Virus record (IMG/VR): IMGVR_UViG_3300020451_001669
Span: 1 to 62,849 of that record
DNA length: 62,849 bases
Strand: one strand, 5' to 3'
Origin: a virus
A model generated the notes under the pieces. The model had not been told where the DNA came from, searched no databases, and worked only from the letters and a program-made list of their open reading frames with translations. Shown here one piece after another: positions 8,531 to 17,167 of this stretch. The stretch's first letter is position 1. Every line of letters begins with the position of its first letter. Both the position numbers and the translations under genes were made by a program.

Positions 8531-9355
8531 TTGCAGACGCAGATAGACCAATCAGTAGTGGAGGAGAGGCTGTGGACCGAGTTTGATAAGGTTCGCCATC
8601 TCGCAAAGCAGAGCAAGTCCTATATCAAGGCTCGCAATGATCTCATTGAGCATTACTATGAGATCGTCGAAGGTATAAGCCGTCGCCTTGCTCGCAAGCT
8701 CAAGGAAATCACAGCGGAAGAGATAGCATCCTATGGGGTCGATGGCTTGATAGATGCGATCGAGTCGTTTGATAGAAATCGAGATGTGAAGTTCAAAACC
8801 TGGGCCACGATTCGCATTCGGGGCTCTGTCATTGACAATATTCGCAAGTCGGACTGGGTTCCTCGCCTTGTTCGTCAGAGATATTCAAAGCTCGAAGAGG
8901 TCAAGAACCGTATCGAGTCGGCTCACGGCGGAGCAACCGATCAGGAGGTTGCGAAAGAGCTTGGCATCAGCGTTGAAGAGTATGTTGAACTCGCTCGAAA
9001 ATCAACGCCAATAAGCCAGGTTAGTATGAACGCAAAGCCGAGAGGCGATCGCAGCGATGAATACGATGAACTTGGCGACATTGCTACCGAGGCCGAGACT
9101 ACTTCTCCGGATGACAATCTTCTTCGGGAGGAGATGTATAAGAAGCTATTGGGCAAGAATTTTACCCGGCCAGAGCGTCACATTATCTACCTGCATTACT
9201 ATGAGAACTTGACGATGAAGGAGATCGCTGAGCATACCGGCTTTTCTGAGTCAAGAATCAGTCAGATGCATGCCGATATAATTCGTAGGCTCAAGAAGAA
9301 AGTGGAGCGCAATCCGGCATATGCTGCTGACTTGCAAAGGTTGCTAGAGACATGA
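8531..9355 (+). CDS. RNA polymerase sigma factor, FliA/SigF-WhiG type
   Basis: 274 aa with a TTG start at 8531; AGGAG lies about 10 bases upstream and no ATG is available. Region 2 (GVDGLIDAIESFDRNRDVKF, KTWATIRIRGSVIDNIRKSDWVPR), region 3 (TDQEVAKELGISVEEYVELA) and region 4 helix-turn-helix (LTMKEIAEHTGFSESRISQM) are complete, in the FliA (sigma-28) arrangement. It should direct host RNA polymerase to a subset of phage promoters, most likely middle or late genes. I could not identify its promoter consensus in this window. The stop overlaps the macro-domain start (ATGA). Confidence 0.95.
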   Translation: MQTQIDQSVVEERLWTEFDKVRHLAKQSKSYIKARNDLIEHYYEIVEGISRRLARKLKEITAEEIASYGVDGLIDAIESFDRNRDVKFKTWATIRIRGSVIDNIRKSDWVPRLVRQRYSKLEEVKNRIESAHGGATDQEVAKELGISVEEYVELARKSTPISQVSMNAKPRGDRSDEYDELGDIATEAETTSPDDNLLREEMYKKLLGKNFTRPERHIIYLHYYENLTMKEIAEHTGFSESRISQMHADIIRRLKKKVERNPAYAADLQRLLET

Positions 9356-9915
9356 TCAGATTGCTGATTGGAGACATCACGAAGCTGCGAGACGTTGAAG
9401 TCATTGTCAACGCGGCAAATGGCATTGGCGTTATGGGCGCAGGCGTTGCAGGTGCTATCGCTCGCTCAGGCGGCGAAGCATTCTGCGATGAGGTCCGAGA
9501 GATCGGTCGCAGCCAAGGCCCATTTGCTCCCGGCAGCGTTTATGCGTCGAGTTCTGGCGCGATGAACAAGATGGGCATTCAGGCCGTCTATCACGCCGTG
9601 ACGATGATGTATCCGGGCACGCAGTCATCCATTGATGATGTCGTTCAATCGGTCAGGAACACCTGTAAGCAAGCAATCGAAGACGGACGCAAGTCAATCG
9701 CATTTCCCGGTTTGGGAACAGGAATCGGAGGACTCAATAAGCGTCAGGTCGCTCAAAGAATGGCGACAGTCCTTTTTGAGTATCATTCCCAAATCGATAT
9801 TACTGTAGTAGACATCAACGAAGATTTTGTTCTCCTGGTAAAGGAGGCTCTAGGAGTAAAGCGAGAACCCAATAATGACCTCGAACCTGAACAAGCCAAC
9901 TCTAGTACTGAATAG
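9352..9915 (+). CDS. Macro-domain protein
   Basis: 187 aa. ADP-ribose-binding macro fold: GDITKLRDVEVIVNAANG at the N-terminus, the GVMGAGVAGAIARSGG loop, AVYHAVT and the GLGTGIGGLN phosphate loop. Family members bind ADP-ribose or remove ADP-ribose from proteins and nucleic acids. In a phage it might reverse host ADP-ribosylation, process NAD+-derived products, or bind nucleotide signals; none of these can be chosen from sequence. It is coupled to the sigma factor upstream and overlaps the HNH gene by 41 bases. Confidence 0.92.
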   Translation: MIRLLIGDITKLRDVEVIVNAANGIGVMGAGVAGAIARSGGEAFCDEVREIGRSQGPFAPGSVYASSSGAMNKMGIQAVYHAVTMMYPGTQSSIDDVVQSVRNTCKQAIEDGRKSIAFPGLGTGIGGLNKRQVAQRMATVLFEYHSQIDITVVDINEDFVLLVKEALGVKREPNNDLEPEQANSSTE

Positions 9916-10507
9916 CGGATGGCAGCCGATCACGATTGCCTCTGTTCGTAAGTCTATTGTGAAGGTTTGCACGGGTCTTGGAAACTTCCTAGAGCCAGAA
10001 AGCTACATCCTTCACGACTTCGAGTCCTGGCTGTCCCTGACGGCTGGCGAGGACGAAGACGCAATCGTAGGCTCAAACGGTCTTCGCATGAAAGTGCCGG
10101 AGATCATTGTCTTGAAGTCTTACAGCGCTTTTCCAACCAAGCAGGTCAAGCTTACGAGACGCAACCTGTTGATCAGAGACGGCTTCCGTTGCCAGTACTC
10201 TGGTCAAAAGCTATCGGCTCGCGAAGCCACCATTGACCATATCATTCCTCAATCCCGAGGCGGTCCGCATTCTTGGGAGAACGTTGTCATCTGCGCTGTG
10301 GATGTCAATTCCAAGAAGGCAGACAGAACTCCGGCTGAAGCAGGTATGAGCTTGATCAGCAAGCCAATCCAGCCAAAGTGGAGCCCTGTCTACTCCAAGT
10401 TCTCTCGCGTAACCATGACCGGTAACTACCCGGACTCTTGGAAGCATTTCATCAAGCAAAAAGAGAACTGGTCGCCAGAGGATTATTGGGAAGATGACCG
10501 CAGGTAG
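9875..10507 (+). CDS. HNH-domain protein with reduced zinc ligands
   Basis: 210 aa. The C-terminal half carries an HNH nuclease core: IRDGFRCQYSGQ, then TIDHIIPQSRGGPHSWENVV and VNSKKADRTP. In close relatives the two CxxC pairs bind a structural zinc (CQYCG ... CxxCNxxK). Here the second Cys of each is replaced (CQYS; CAVDVN), so folding must be maintained differently or the nuclease is weakened. The N-terminal 90 residues follow the usual layout of this HNH family (LVLNSGWQPI, RKSIVKV). It is part of the sigma-macro-HNH run, and its arrangement does not look like a recent homing insertion. Confidence 0.85.
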   Translation: MTSNLNKPTLVLNSGWQPITIASVRKSIVKVCTGLGNFLEPESYILHDFESWLSLTAGEDEDAIVGSNGLRMKVPEIIVLKSYSAFPTKQVKLTRRNLLIRDGFRCQYSGQKLSAREATIDHIIPQSRGGPHSWENVVICAVDVNSKKADRTPAEAGMSLISKPIQPKWSPVYSKFSRVTMTGNYPDSWKHFIKQKENWSPEDYWEDDRR

Positions 10508-10512
10508 TTTGT

Positions 10513-11202
10513 ATGGCAATAAAGCGAAAGATCAGATATTCAGCCGTTCGCAATAAGACGAGCGTAAAAGGCTGGAAGGACAAGCTAGAGGGCGTACCAT
10601 GTTTTATACTTGGAAACTCTCCTGCGCTTGAAGATGAGGATCTTGAGCTACTTCATCCCTTCTTTACGATAGGGATAAATAGGGCTTTCTATAAGCTCGA
10701 TACTACCGTTCTGCTTTGGCAAGACATCGAGCTTTGGTATACAGAGAGAAAGCGTCTTATGAAGATGAACTCTCTCAAGGTATGCCGAGATTCTTCTGAT
10801 CCGCAAAATCGCTTTTTCCATTTCAAGCTACAACCAGGCAATTTTGGGCTGCCCGAACATCCGGGCACTCTAAAGGGGACCGGCACGACCGGTCCCCTTG
10901 CCGCGCAGTTTGCATATGCTCTCGGCTGCGATCCAATTGTTTTGCTCGGTATGGACTGCAAGAAAAGAGGACAGAATACAGATTTCTATGGTCGCAACAG
11001 ACACCATAAGCCTCATACACTTTCTAACTGTAAGGGAGGCCTTAAGTGGATCAAGAAAACATTCGACGACCTAGATCGAACAGTTATCAACTGCTCAAAG
11101 GATAATGAGCTATTCGACTACCAACCGCTACAGCAGGTTGTAGAACAAATCGATTCCAAGCATAGCCTCAACAGGGCTCATTGGGTGAGTCGTCTTGCAT
11201 GA
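10513..11202 (+). CDS. DUF115-like Rossmann protein (copy 1)
   Basis: 229 aa. The strand-turn FILGNSPALEDEDLELL followed by FFTIGINRAFY, and LLWQDIELW, match the DUF115/MptE-like family and resemble the GNGPSL motif of GT42 sialyltransferase-like enzymes. A second conserved block, GTGTTGPLAAQFAYALGCD plus VLLGMDC and TDFYGRN, is shared with the next gene. Family members are linked to surface-glycan or pterin chemistry; the reaction here is unknown. It lies five bases after the HNH gene and its stop overlaps the start of its paralogue. Confidence 0.75.
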   Translation: MAIKRKIRYSAVRNKTSVKGWKDKLEGVPCFILGNSPALEDEDLELLHPFFTIGINRAFYKLDTTVLLWQDIELWYTERKRLMKMNSLKVCRDSSDPQNRFFHFKLQPGNFGLPEHPGTLKGTGTTGPLAAQFAYALGCDPIVLLGMDCKKRGQNTDFYGRNRHHKPHTLSNCKGGLKWIKKTFDDLDRTVINCSKDNELFDYQPLQQVVEQIDSKHSLNRAHWVSRLA

Positions 11203-11867
11203 TTGCTCATAGATTCAATATTGCTCAATGGAAGGGTATTCTCGACGGAGAAACGGTGTTTCTTATTGGAAACGGTCCTTCTCTTATCGAGGAGAACTTG
11301 GGCCTCTTAGAGGGCAGGTTTTCTATCGGTATGAATCGATGCTTCAAGGTATTCGACCCTACAATTCTCATATGGCAAGACAGAGGTATGTATGCAAACG
11401 ATGGCATCGAGAAGATTAGACTTTCAAAAGCTATCAAAGTATGCCGAGATTCGATCGACGATCATAAAGAATTCAACAACTTTACTATTAGCCGAGGCAA
11501 CTTTTCATTCAAGGTTTCGCCTCATAGACTGCAAGGGTACGGCTGCACTGGAGCGCTAGCTGCTCAACTTGCGGTAGCCATGGGAGCCGGAAGGCTTGTT
11601 CTTCTGGGTTGCGACGGCAAGTATGGCGAGCATACCGATTTCTATGGGAACAATCCTGACCACAAATCTCATACGCTTCTAAACTTTGATAGAGCATATC
11701 GTTTCATACAGCAGCAAAGTCCTGTTGAAGTCATTAGCTGCTGTTCAAACGATCTTTGGGAACGATCCAATCTCGAAGAGGTCGTAAATTCATTGTCCGA
11801 CAAAAAGCAGACACGGATTCAATGGATATCCAAGTTCCTTTCAAGTGAACTAACCAACACCCTATAA
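11199..11867 (+). CDS. DUF115-like Rossmann protein (copy 2)
   Basis: 222 aa from the ATG that overlaps the upstream stop (ATGA); the open frame extends to 11181. It is clearly paralogous to 10513-11202: VFLIGNGPSLIEENLGLLEG, FSIGMNRCF, LIWQDRGMY, KVCRDS, GCTGALAAQLAVAMGA and HTDFYGNNPDHKSHTL align in order. It keeps the canonical GNGPSL loop, whereas copy 1 has GNSPAL. The two may form a heteromer or act on different substrates. A nucleotide-sugar-dependent reaction is possible but not shown by the sequence. Confidence 0.78.
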   Translation: MIAHRFNIAQWKGILDGETVFLIGNGPSLIEENLGLLEGRFSIGMNRCFKVFDPTILIWQDRGMYANDGIEKIRLSKAIKVCRDSIDDHKEFNNFTISRGNFSFKVSPHRLQGYGCTGALAAQLAVAMGAGRLVLLGCDGKYGEHTDFYGNNPDHKSHTLLNFDRAYRFIQQQSPVEVISCCSNDLWERSNLEEVVNSLSDKKQTRIQWISKFLSSELTNTL

Positions 11868-11951
11868 TGAAAGCAAGATCGCTGTGGAGCGATATGACAC
11901 CTCGACAATACTGTCGAAGTACCACGATGCTCCTATTTGATCGGAGAAATC

Positions 11952-13088
11952 ATGTCCGAAACGACTAATGAACAGACAACTGAATCTAGCTTCGATTATT
12001 CGGCATTCACGCAACGAATAGCTTCTGCAGAGCAGAATACGGTTGCCATCATATGCCATGATCAGCCGGACCCAGACTGCCTCGCAAGCGCTATGGCTAT
12101 GAAAGTGATTGCCGAAAACTTTGGCAAGACAGCGACTATCTACTACGGCGGCGAACTCGGCCATACTCAGAACAGAATCATGGTCAACGTTCTTGATATC
12201 CCCTTATCTCGATTGGATATTGATGATGACGAGGATGCTGCAGGCGACATAAAGGACTACATAGATAGCAGCTTTGTTGTCGTTGTAGACACCTCTCATT
12301 TCGGCTGCGAGAACTGCTCAGGCATTTCTTCTTTCGTTGATAAGAAAGAAGAGCCGGATATGGTTATTGACCACCATGATCTGAACTCAAAAAGAACCTG
12401 TCCTTACCTTCGTAGAACATACGGTTCTTGCGCTACTATTCTCTATGAGATGATGCTTAGTCTTGAGATACCTGTATCGAGAATACTTGCAACGGCTCTT
12501 TACTTGGGTATCAATACGGATACGGCTGATCTTAAGGGCGAGGGAGCAACTACTGAAGACCACGCAGCTTATGAATCGTTGAAAGAGAAAATCGACCTAG
12601 AGAAGTATCTCAAGGTGTTTAACTATCCGAAGCCATCTGCTCTGCTCGATCTTCGAAAGAGAGCGTATGCGGATATTCATACAACAAGCACGCTTGCTGT
12701 TGCGAATGTTGGAGTGATAACCCCGCAGCAGAGGTCGCTTGTAGCTGAGCTTTGCGAAGAAATATTGGAGATCGAATCCATCGAAACGGCTGTCGTTATG
12801 GCAATCGTTGATGAGGGGCTCAAAACAAAGAAGGCTCTTGTCGCCTCCTTTAGGAGTAGCCTTCTTGCAATCAATACCAAGGACTTCATGACGAAGATCT
12901 TTGGAAAGAAGGGCGTTGGCGGCAGAAAGGGAGCAGGCGGAGCAAACATACCGCTTGACTTCATCCATTGCGACACGATCGATTCTATCAGGTCGCAGCA
13001 CGGAGACAACGGTCACCTTTCGCAGTACATATCCCATATTTTTGATGCTTATTCGATCAAGATCAAAGAAGAAAAAGAGAACGTCTAA
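11952..13088 (+). CDS. DHH/DHHA1 phosphoesterase (NrnA-like)
   Basis: 378 aa; the start at 11952 has CGGAGA just upstream. DHH motifs are complete: HDQPDPDCLASAMA, VVVVDTSHFG, and DHHDLN (the DHH motif proper). The C-terminal DHHA1 substrate-binding region includes the glycine-rich GGRKGAGGA near residue 330. NrnA-type enzymes degrade nano-RNAs and pAp, and relatives cut linear or cyclic dinucleotides. The phage enzyme may recycle nucleotides or remove signalling nucleotides. Two short perfect hairpins lie upstream (near 11879-11895 and 11903-11918). It is followed after 21 bases by the AAA+ gene. Confidence 0.92.
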   Translation: MSETTNEQTTESSFDYSAFTQRIASAEQNTVAIICHDQPDPDCLASAMAMKVIAENFGKTATIYYGGELGHTQNRIMVNVLDIPLSRLDIDDDEDAAGDIKDYIDSSFVVVVDTSHFGCENCSGISSFVDKKEEPDMVIDHHDLNSKRTCPYLRRTYGSCATILYEMMLSLEIPVSRILATALYLGINTDTADLKGEGATTEDHAAYESLKEKIDLEKYLKVFNYPKPSALLDLRKRAYADIHTTSTLAVANVGVITPQQRSLVAELCEEILEIESIETAVVMAIVDEGLKTKKALVASFRSSLLAINTKDFMTKIFGKKGVGGRKGAGGANIPLDFIHCDTIDSIRSQHGDNGHLSQYISHIFDAYSIKIKEEKENV

Positions 13089-13109
13089 TCGTTCTCTTGA
13101 GGAAAGAGA

Positions 13110-14498
13110 ATGAAAGAATCCGGTCGTAGATACGAACTCTCCAGCATCGAGCTAATGCATGCGAAGCTAGATGAGTACGCTTACGCAATGAAGACTGTCG
13201 AAGGCGATTCTCTTAGCGAGATCGAGATTCGAGAGTTCTTCTATGGAGGGGAACATAGCTGCATCAAAGGCGGCAATCAGTCCATATACCAGCACAATAA
13301 GCTGCAATGGGTTATGTCCTCTTACTTCGAGGAAATGGGATTCAAGCAAGTCAGAGCGGTAAGCTACGGCTATCTTGATGTTATGCCTCCCAAAAAGCAG
13401 GATATCGAAAACGAGCCGGGAAAATACTTCCAAGCCTACGAGGACGCTGTAGTCTACTACGAACGATCCAGAGGTAAGAAGTCCAAAGAGAAAGATCGTA
13501 TCGTTGTTGAAGTTGACGAGAACTTCCATGGCAACGGTATGAACTACACGATCTACCATAACCTCGAAAGCTCGTCTCTCTTTACCGACTGGTCAAAGCT
13601 CGCGGATGAAAAGAACTTCTACAAAGGAAAGAAAATCAATGTGAGCGGCGAGTTCCTTAAGCTCAACGATGTTGGGTGGGACGATGTTGTTCTTTCAGAA
13701 GAGAAGAAAGGCCTCATCAGAGAGTCCGTAGCCGAGCTATTCGAGAACTCTGAAGTATTCCGCAAGTTCGGAATCTCCATACAGAGAGGCGTCATCCTTC
13801 ATGGACGACCGGGTACAGGTAAAACCCAGATATGCCGAGCATTGGCAAAAGAGTCGAAATGCTCTGTCCTTTACGCGCTGCCGACTGACTTTCAAAAGAA
13901 CCAGGCAGGCGTTCGTCGAGTAACCGACATGGCAAAGGACTTGGCCCCATGCGTGCTTATCATCGAGGATATGGACTGGATCGCGCTAGATCGAGATGCG
14001 GGTCGGGCCGGTTTCGTCATGGAACTCATGAATCAGATGGATGGCATTGAAGCTTTCGGCGACATTGTTACGGTCGGCACTACGAACCGAAAGGAAGACC
14101 TTGAAGAGGCTGTCAAGAATCGACCCGGACGATTCGATAGGCTCATTGAGGTAGATTATCCTGCACTCGCTGAACGAGTTGCTATGGTTCAATCCTTCTG
14201 CTCGCAATGGGATATTTCCCAAGTAAACATAGAGAAGATCGCAGAGAACCTTAAAGACCTTTCCGGAGCCCATATCAAAGAGATATGCAAGACCGCTGCT
14301 ATCCATGCGGTCTATGCGAAGTCCTTTGCGGATAAGGGCGAAAAGCTGGTCGTTACCAACGATCACTTCCTGAAAGCATGGGAAGAAGTTAAGGACAAGG
14401 ACATTTCTTCATTCCTAGAAACTCAGGCGAAGAGCGGGGGTAACAGCGGCTTTGGTTTTGCCCCTTCTCGCTCTTCTGATCCATGGGATGAACTCTGA
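13110..14498 (+). CDS. AAA+ ATPase
   Basis: 462 aa. A unique N-terminal domain (about 180 aa) precedes a classical AAA module: GWDDVVLSEEKK linker, Walker A GRPGTGKT, Walker B VLIIEDMDW, sensor VTVGTTNR and the second-region NRPGRFDR arginine motif, then a helical lid with GAHIKEICKTAA. It is closest in layout to the FtsH/CDC48/Bcs1 group of remodelling ATPases, with no protease domain. The C-terminus ends in a Gly/Ser-rich tail, SRSSDPWDEL. Function unknown; protein unfolding or complex remodelling is the family role. It follows the DHH gene directly. Confidence 0.9.
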   Translation: MKESGRRYELSSIELMHAKLDEYAYAMKTVEGDSLSEIEIREFFYGGEHSCIKGGNQSIYQHNKLQWVMSSYFEEMGFKQVRAVSYGYLDVMPPKKQDIENEPGKYFQAYEDAVVYYERSRGKKSKEKDRIVVEVDENFHGNGMNYTIYHNLESSSLFTDWSKLADEKNFYKGKKINVSGEFLKLNDVGWDDVVLSEEKKGLIRESVAELFENSEVFRKFGISIQRGVILHGRPGTGKTQICRALAKESKCSVLYALPTDFQKNQAGVRRVTDMAKDLAPCVLIIEDMDWIALDRDAGRAGFVMELMNQMDGIEAFGDIVTVGTTNRKEDLEEAVKNRPGRFDRLIEVDYPALAERVAMVQSFCSQWDISQVNIEKIAENLKDLSGAHIKEICKTAAIHAVYAKSFADKGEKLVVTNDHFLKAWEEVKDKDISSFLETQAKSGGNSGFGFAPSRSSDPWDEL

Positions 14499-14525
14499 TC
14501 CTGTAAGATTTTCTCCTCCCTCTTT

Positions 14526-14579
14526 TTCTCCATTTTAGTTATTTGGCGCAGAGCCAGAAAACAAGGGTGAACTGGAGAA
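14526..14579 (+). other. Possible structured leader of the RNR gene
   Basis: The 163-base gap before the RNR gene can fold: TTCTCCA (14526-14532) pairs with TGGAGAA (14573-14579), enclosing a small TGGC/GCCA hairpin. A further AGTGGT/ACCACT stem lies near 14594-14620. Neither is followed by a T-run. It could hold a promoter or a leader, but I see no cobalamin-riboswitch core or NrdR box. Confidence 0.25.
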
Positions 14580-14661
14580 GGTATCGATACTAAGTGGTCG
14601 AATATTACTCCTACCACTAGCAAGTATTGAAACAAAGCAAAGAGCATTTTGGAGGAAATCT

Positions 14662-17067
14662 ATGTCTCAGACGACTGCTACTCAATCGTCTTCAGTTGAA
14701 GCGCGTAAGCTTACCAGAGATGACACGCTTGCCGCTTTTGGCGGAGACCACCTAGCTACCGATGTATTCCTAAAGAAGTATGCGGTAACTCGAACAGACG
14801 GAACTCTTGAAGAGCACCTGCCAAGTCAGATGTGGAGGCGAATGGCAAAAGCCGCTGCCTCCGTGGAAGATAACCCGGATTATTGGGAAGAGAAGTTCTA
14901 CAACGTCCTAGATGAATGGAAAGCCGTCCCTCAGGGCAGCATTATGTTTGCCCTAGGAAATCCATATCAGCGTTCATCATGCTCGAACTGCTTTGTCGTT
15001 CCCATCCACGAAGATTCCTTGGATGGGATTTTTAACGCGGCGAAGGAAATGGCTAAGACATACGCCTATCGAGGCGGCGTCGGTATTGACATTTCCCCTC
15101 TCCGACCTGACGGAGCCGTAGTTTCCAATGCAGCCAGAACTTCTACTGGCGCATGGAGCTACATGGACTTCTACAGCTACATTACCCGCCTTATTGGTCA
15201 GCACGGTCGTCGCGGTGCTTTGATGCTTACGATTGAAGACAGTCATCCCGATGTCATGAGCTTCATTACGGCGAAGACAGATCTTACAAAGGTGACCGGA
15301 GCGAACATTTCGATCAAGATATCGGATGAGTTCATGCGTTGCCTAGAGAATGATCAGCCTTGGACAATGGAGTTCTCTACGTCGCACGAAACCATTCGCA
15401 AGCAAGTTCCTGCAAGCGAGGTTTGGGATCTCGTCATTAAGTGCGCAACCGAAACAGCAGAGCCGGGCATTCTTTTTTGGGACACTATCCTGAAGGAAAG
15501 TCCGGCTGATTGCTATGCTGAAGATGGTTTTAGGACTATCTGCACCAACCCTTGTTCTGAGATACCTCTGCCTGCATATGATGCTTGCACGCTTCTTTCT
15601 ATGAACCTGACTAAGTATGTCAACGATCGCTTCCTCGATTCCGCGAAGTTTGATTATGACCGCTTTGCTGAGGACGTAGCGACTGCCGTAAGGCTTCTCG
15701 ATAACGTGAAGGAGATCGATTTCGACCTCATGCCATTGCAGGAGCAGAGAGATGTTGCTGCTAAGGGTCGCAGAATCGGCATGGGAACGAACGGTTTGGG
15801 CGACACGCTCGCAGACCTTGGTATCAAGTATGATACTGAGGAGGCCATTGATTTCGTAGACAAGCTCTACGAGTTCTTCGCGAAGACCGTATACGGAGCG
15901 TCCGCGCAACTAGCGGAAGAGAAGGGTCCGTTCCCGATTTTCGACGCGGAGAAGGAAAAGGACAACCCATTCCTCAATCGCATCGGTTTTGCGGGCGTTC
16001 CTCGCCGAAACATCGCTTGTTTGACTTGTGCCCCAACAGGCTCGCTTTCTATGCTTTGCCAGACTTCTTCTGGCGTTGAGCCGGTATTCCGTAATGCTTA
16101 CATTCGTCGTCGTAAGATTAATCACAATGAGGCAGCAGACATTCCTCAGGACAACCAGTACGAGGACGGACTTGGCGATCTTTGGGAAGTCTACGCGGTA
16201 ATCCACCACAACATCAACAACTTTACAAAGGAAGTCCTTGGCGTTGACCTTCTGTCGATGGATAATCACGAGGACAGAAAGGAAGCCTTCGAGGAAATCG
16301 AATATCAGCTACCTGATTACTTCGTAGAATCAGACACGATCGACTGGGAGAAGAGAGTTCGCATTCAGGCAACCATGCAGAAGTGGGTTGACCATGCGAT
16401 TTCTTCTACCTGTAACTTGCCGAAGGGAACTCCGGTTGAGACTGTCAAGAAGGTCTACGAGGCCGCTTACAAGGCTGGCTGTAAGGGATATACCGTCTAT
16501 GTTGACGGATGTCGAGATGGCGTTCTTGTAACCGAGGACGACAGCAACGAGAACCCAAGCAGTATTCAAAAGACCCATGCTCCAAAGAGACCAAAGACTT
16601 TGGATGCAGATGTCTACCATGTCACCAAAGCAGGTCAATCTTACTTCGTTATGGTTGGACTCCTTGAGGGCGAGCCTTATGAGGTCTTCGCGGGCAAGAA
16701 CGGCTTCATGGACCGAAAGGTTAAGACGGCCAAGATATCTAAGGTCAAGAGAGGCCACTACAAGGCAGAGCTTGATAACGGCGAAGTCGTTGATAACATC
16801 GCTGAGCATATCACTGATGAAGAAGCTGCTATTACTCGACTTATGTCGCTATCGCTGCGTCACGGAGCAGATATCAAGTATTGCGTCAATGTTCTTCAGC
16901 GAGTTCCGGGCGATATGAACAACTTTGCCAGAGTCATGTCGAGGGCGATCAAGCACTACATTCCTGACGGAACTGTCAACTCAAGCATGAGCGAGGACGG
17001 TAAGACTTGGATACATGAAGAAGGGTGTCTGCGCTGCCTAGAGACCGGGGAAACCAAGTGTCAATAG
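14662..17067 (+). CDS. nrdJ: Class II (adenosylcobalamin-dependent) ribonucleotide reductase
   Basis: 801 aa. It reduces ribonucleotides to deoxyribonucleotides without a separate radical subunit. Redox and radical residues are visible: Cys107 in SSCSNCF, the NPCSE motif with Cys298 and Glu300, and Cys453/456 in ACLTCAPTGS. The C-terminal swinging tail is EGCLRCLETGETKC (Cys789, 792, 800), which relays electrons to the active site. GGAGG lies eight bases before the ATG. The final 15 codons have a diverged second copy at 18310-18357, with a homing-endonuclease-like gene between them. No nrdA/B is present nearby, as expected for class II. Confidence 0.95.
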   Translation: MSQTTATQSSSVEARKLTRDDTLAAFGGDHLATDVFLKKYAVTRTDGTLEEHLPSQMWRRMAKAAASVEDNPDYWEEKFYNVLDEWKAVPQGSIMFALGNPYQRSSCSNCFVVPIHEDSLDGIFNAAKEMAKTYAYRGGVGIDISPLRPDGAVVSNAARTSTGAWSYMDFYSYITRLIGQHGRRGALMLTIEDSHPDVMSFITAKTDLTKVTGANISIKISDEFMRCLENDQPWTMEFSTSHETIRKQVPASEVWDLVIKCATETAEPGILFWDTILKESPADCYAEDGFRTICTNPCSEIPLPAYDACTLLSMNLTKYVNDRFLDSAKFDYDRFAEDVATAVRLLDNVKEIDFDLMPLQEQRDVAAKGRRIGMGTNGLGDTLADLGIKYDTEEAIDFVDKLYEFFAKTVYGASAQLAEEKGPFPIFDAEKEKDNPFLNRIGFAGVPRRNIACLTCAPTGSLSMLCQTSSGVEPVFRNAYIRRRKINHNEAADIPQDNQYEDGLGDLWEVYAVIHHNINNFTKEVLGVDLLSMDNHEDRKEAFEEIEYQLPDYFVESDTIDWEKRVRIQATMQKWVDHAISSTCNLPKGTPVETVKKVYEAAYKAGCKGYTVYVDGCRDGVLVTEDDSNENPSSIQKTHAPKRPKTLDADVYHVTKAGQSYFVMVGLLEGEPYEVFAGKNGFMDRKVKTAKISKVKRGHYKAELDNGEVVDNIAEHITDEEAAITRLMSLSLRHGADIKYCVNVLQRVPGDMNNFARVMSRAIKHYIPDGTVNSSMSEDGKTWIHEEGCLRCLETGETKCQ

Positions 17068-17097
17068 TTCTACCTGTCTAAAAACATAGAATATATC

Positions 17098-17140
17098 CAA
17101 AACTGTTGGAGGTATTAGGCGTTACTTGACGAATAGTTAG
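17098..17140 (+). other. Hairpin between RNR stop and the inserted endonuclease gene
   Basis: GCGTTAC pairs with GTAACGC (seven perfect pairs, within about 17117-17148) around an approximately 15-base loop, in the 100-base gap before the homing-endonuclease-like ORF. It may hide the ORF's ribosome site (TTGGAG shortly before the ATG) on long transcripts, as some phage homing genes do, or be part of an intron-like fold. I could not recognise a group I intron core. Confidence 0.3.
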
Positions 17141-17167
17141 GTAACGCTTTATACGTTGGAGTAAACT

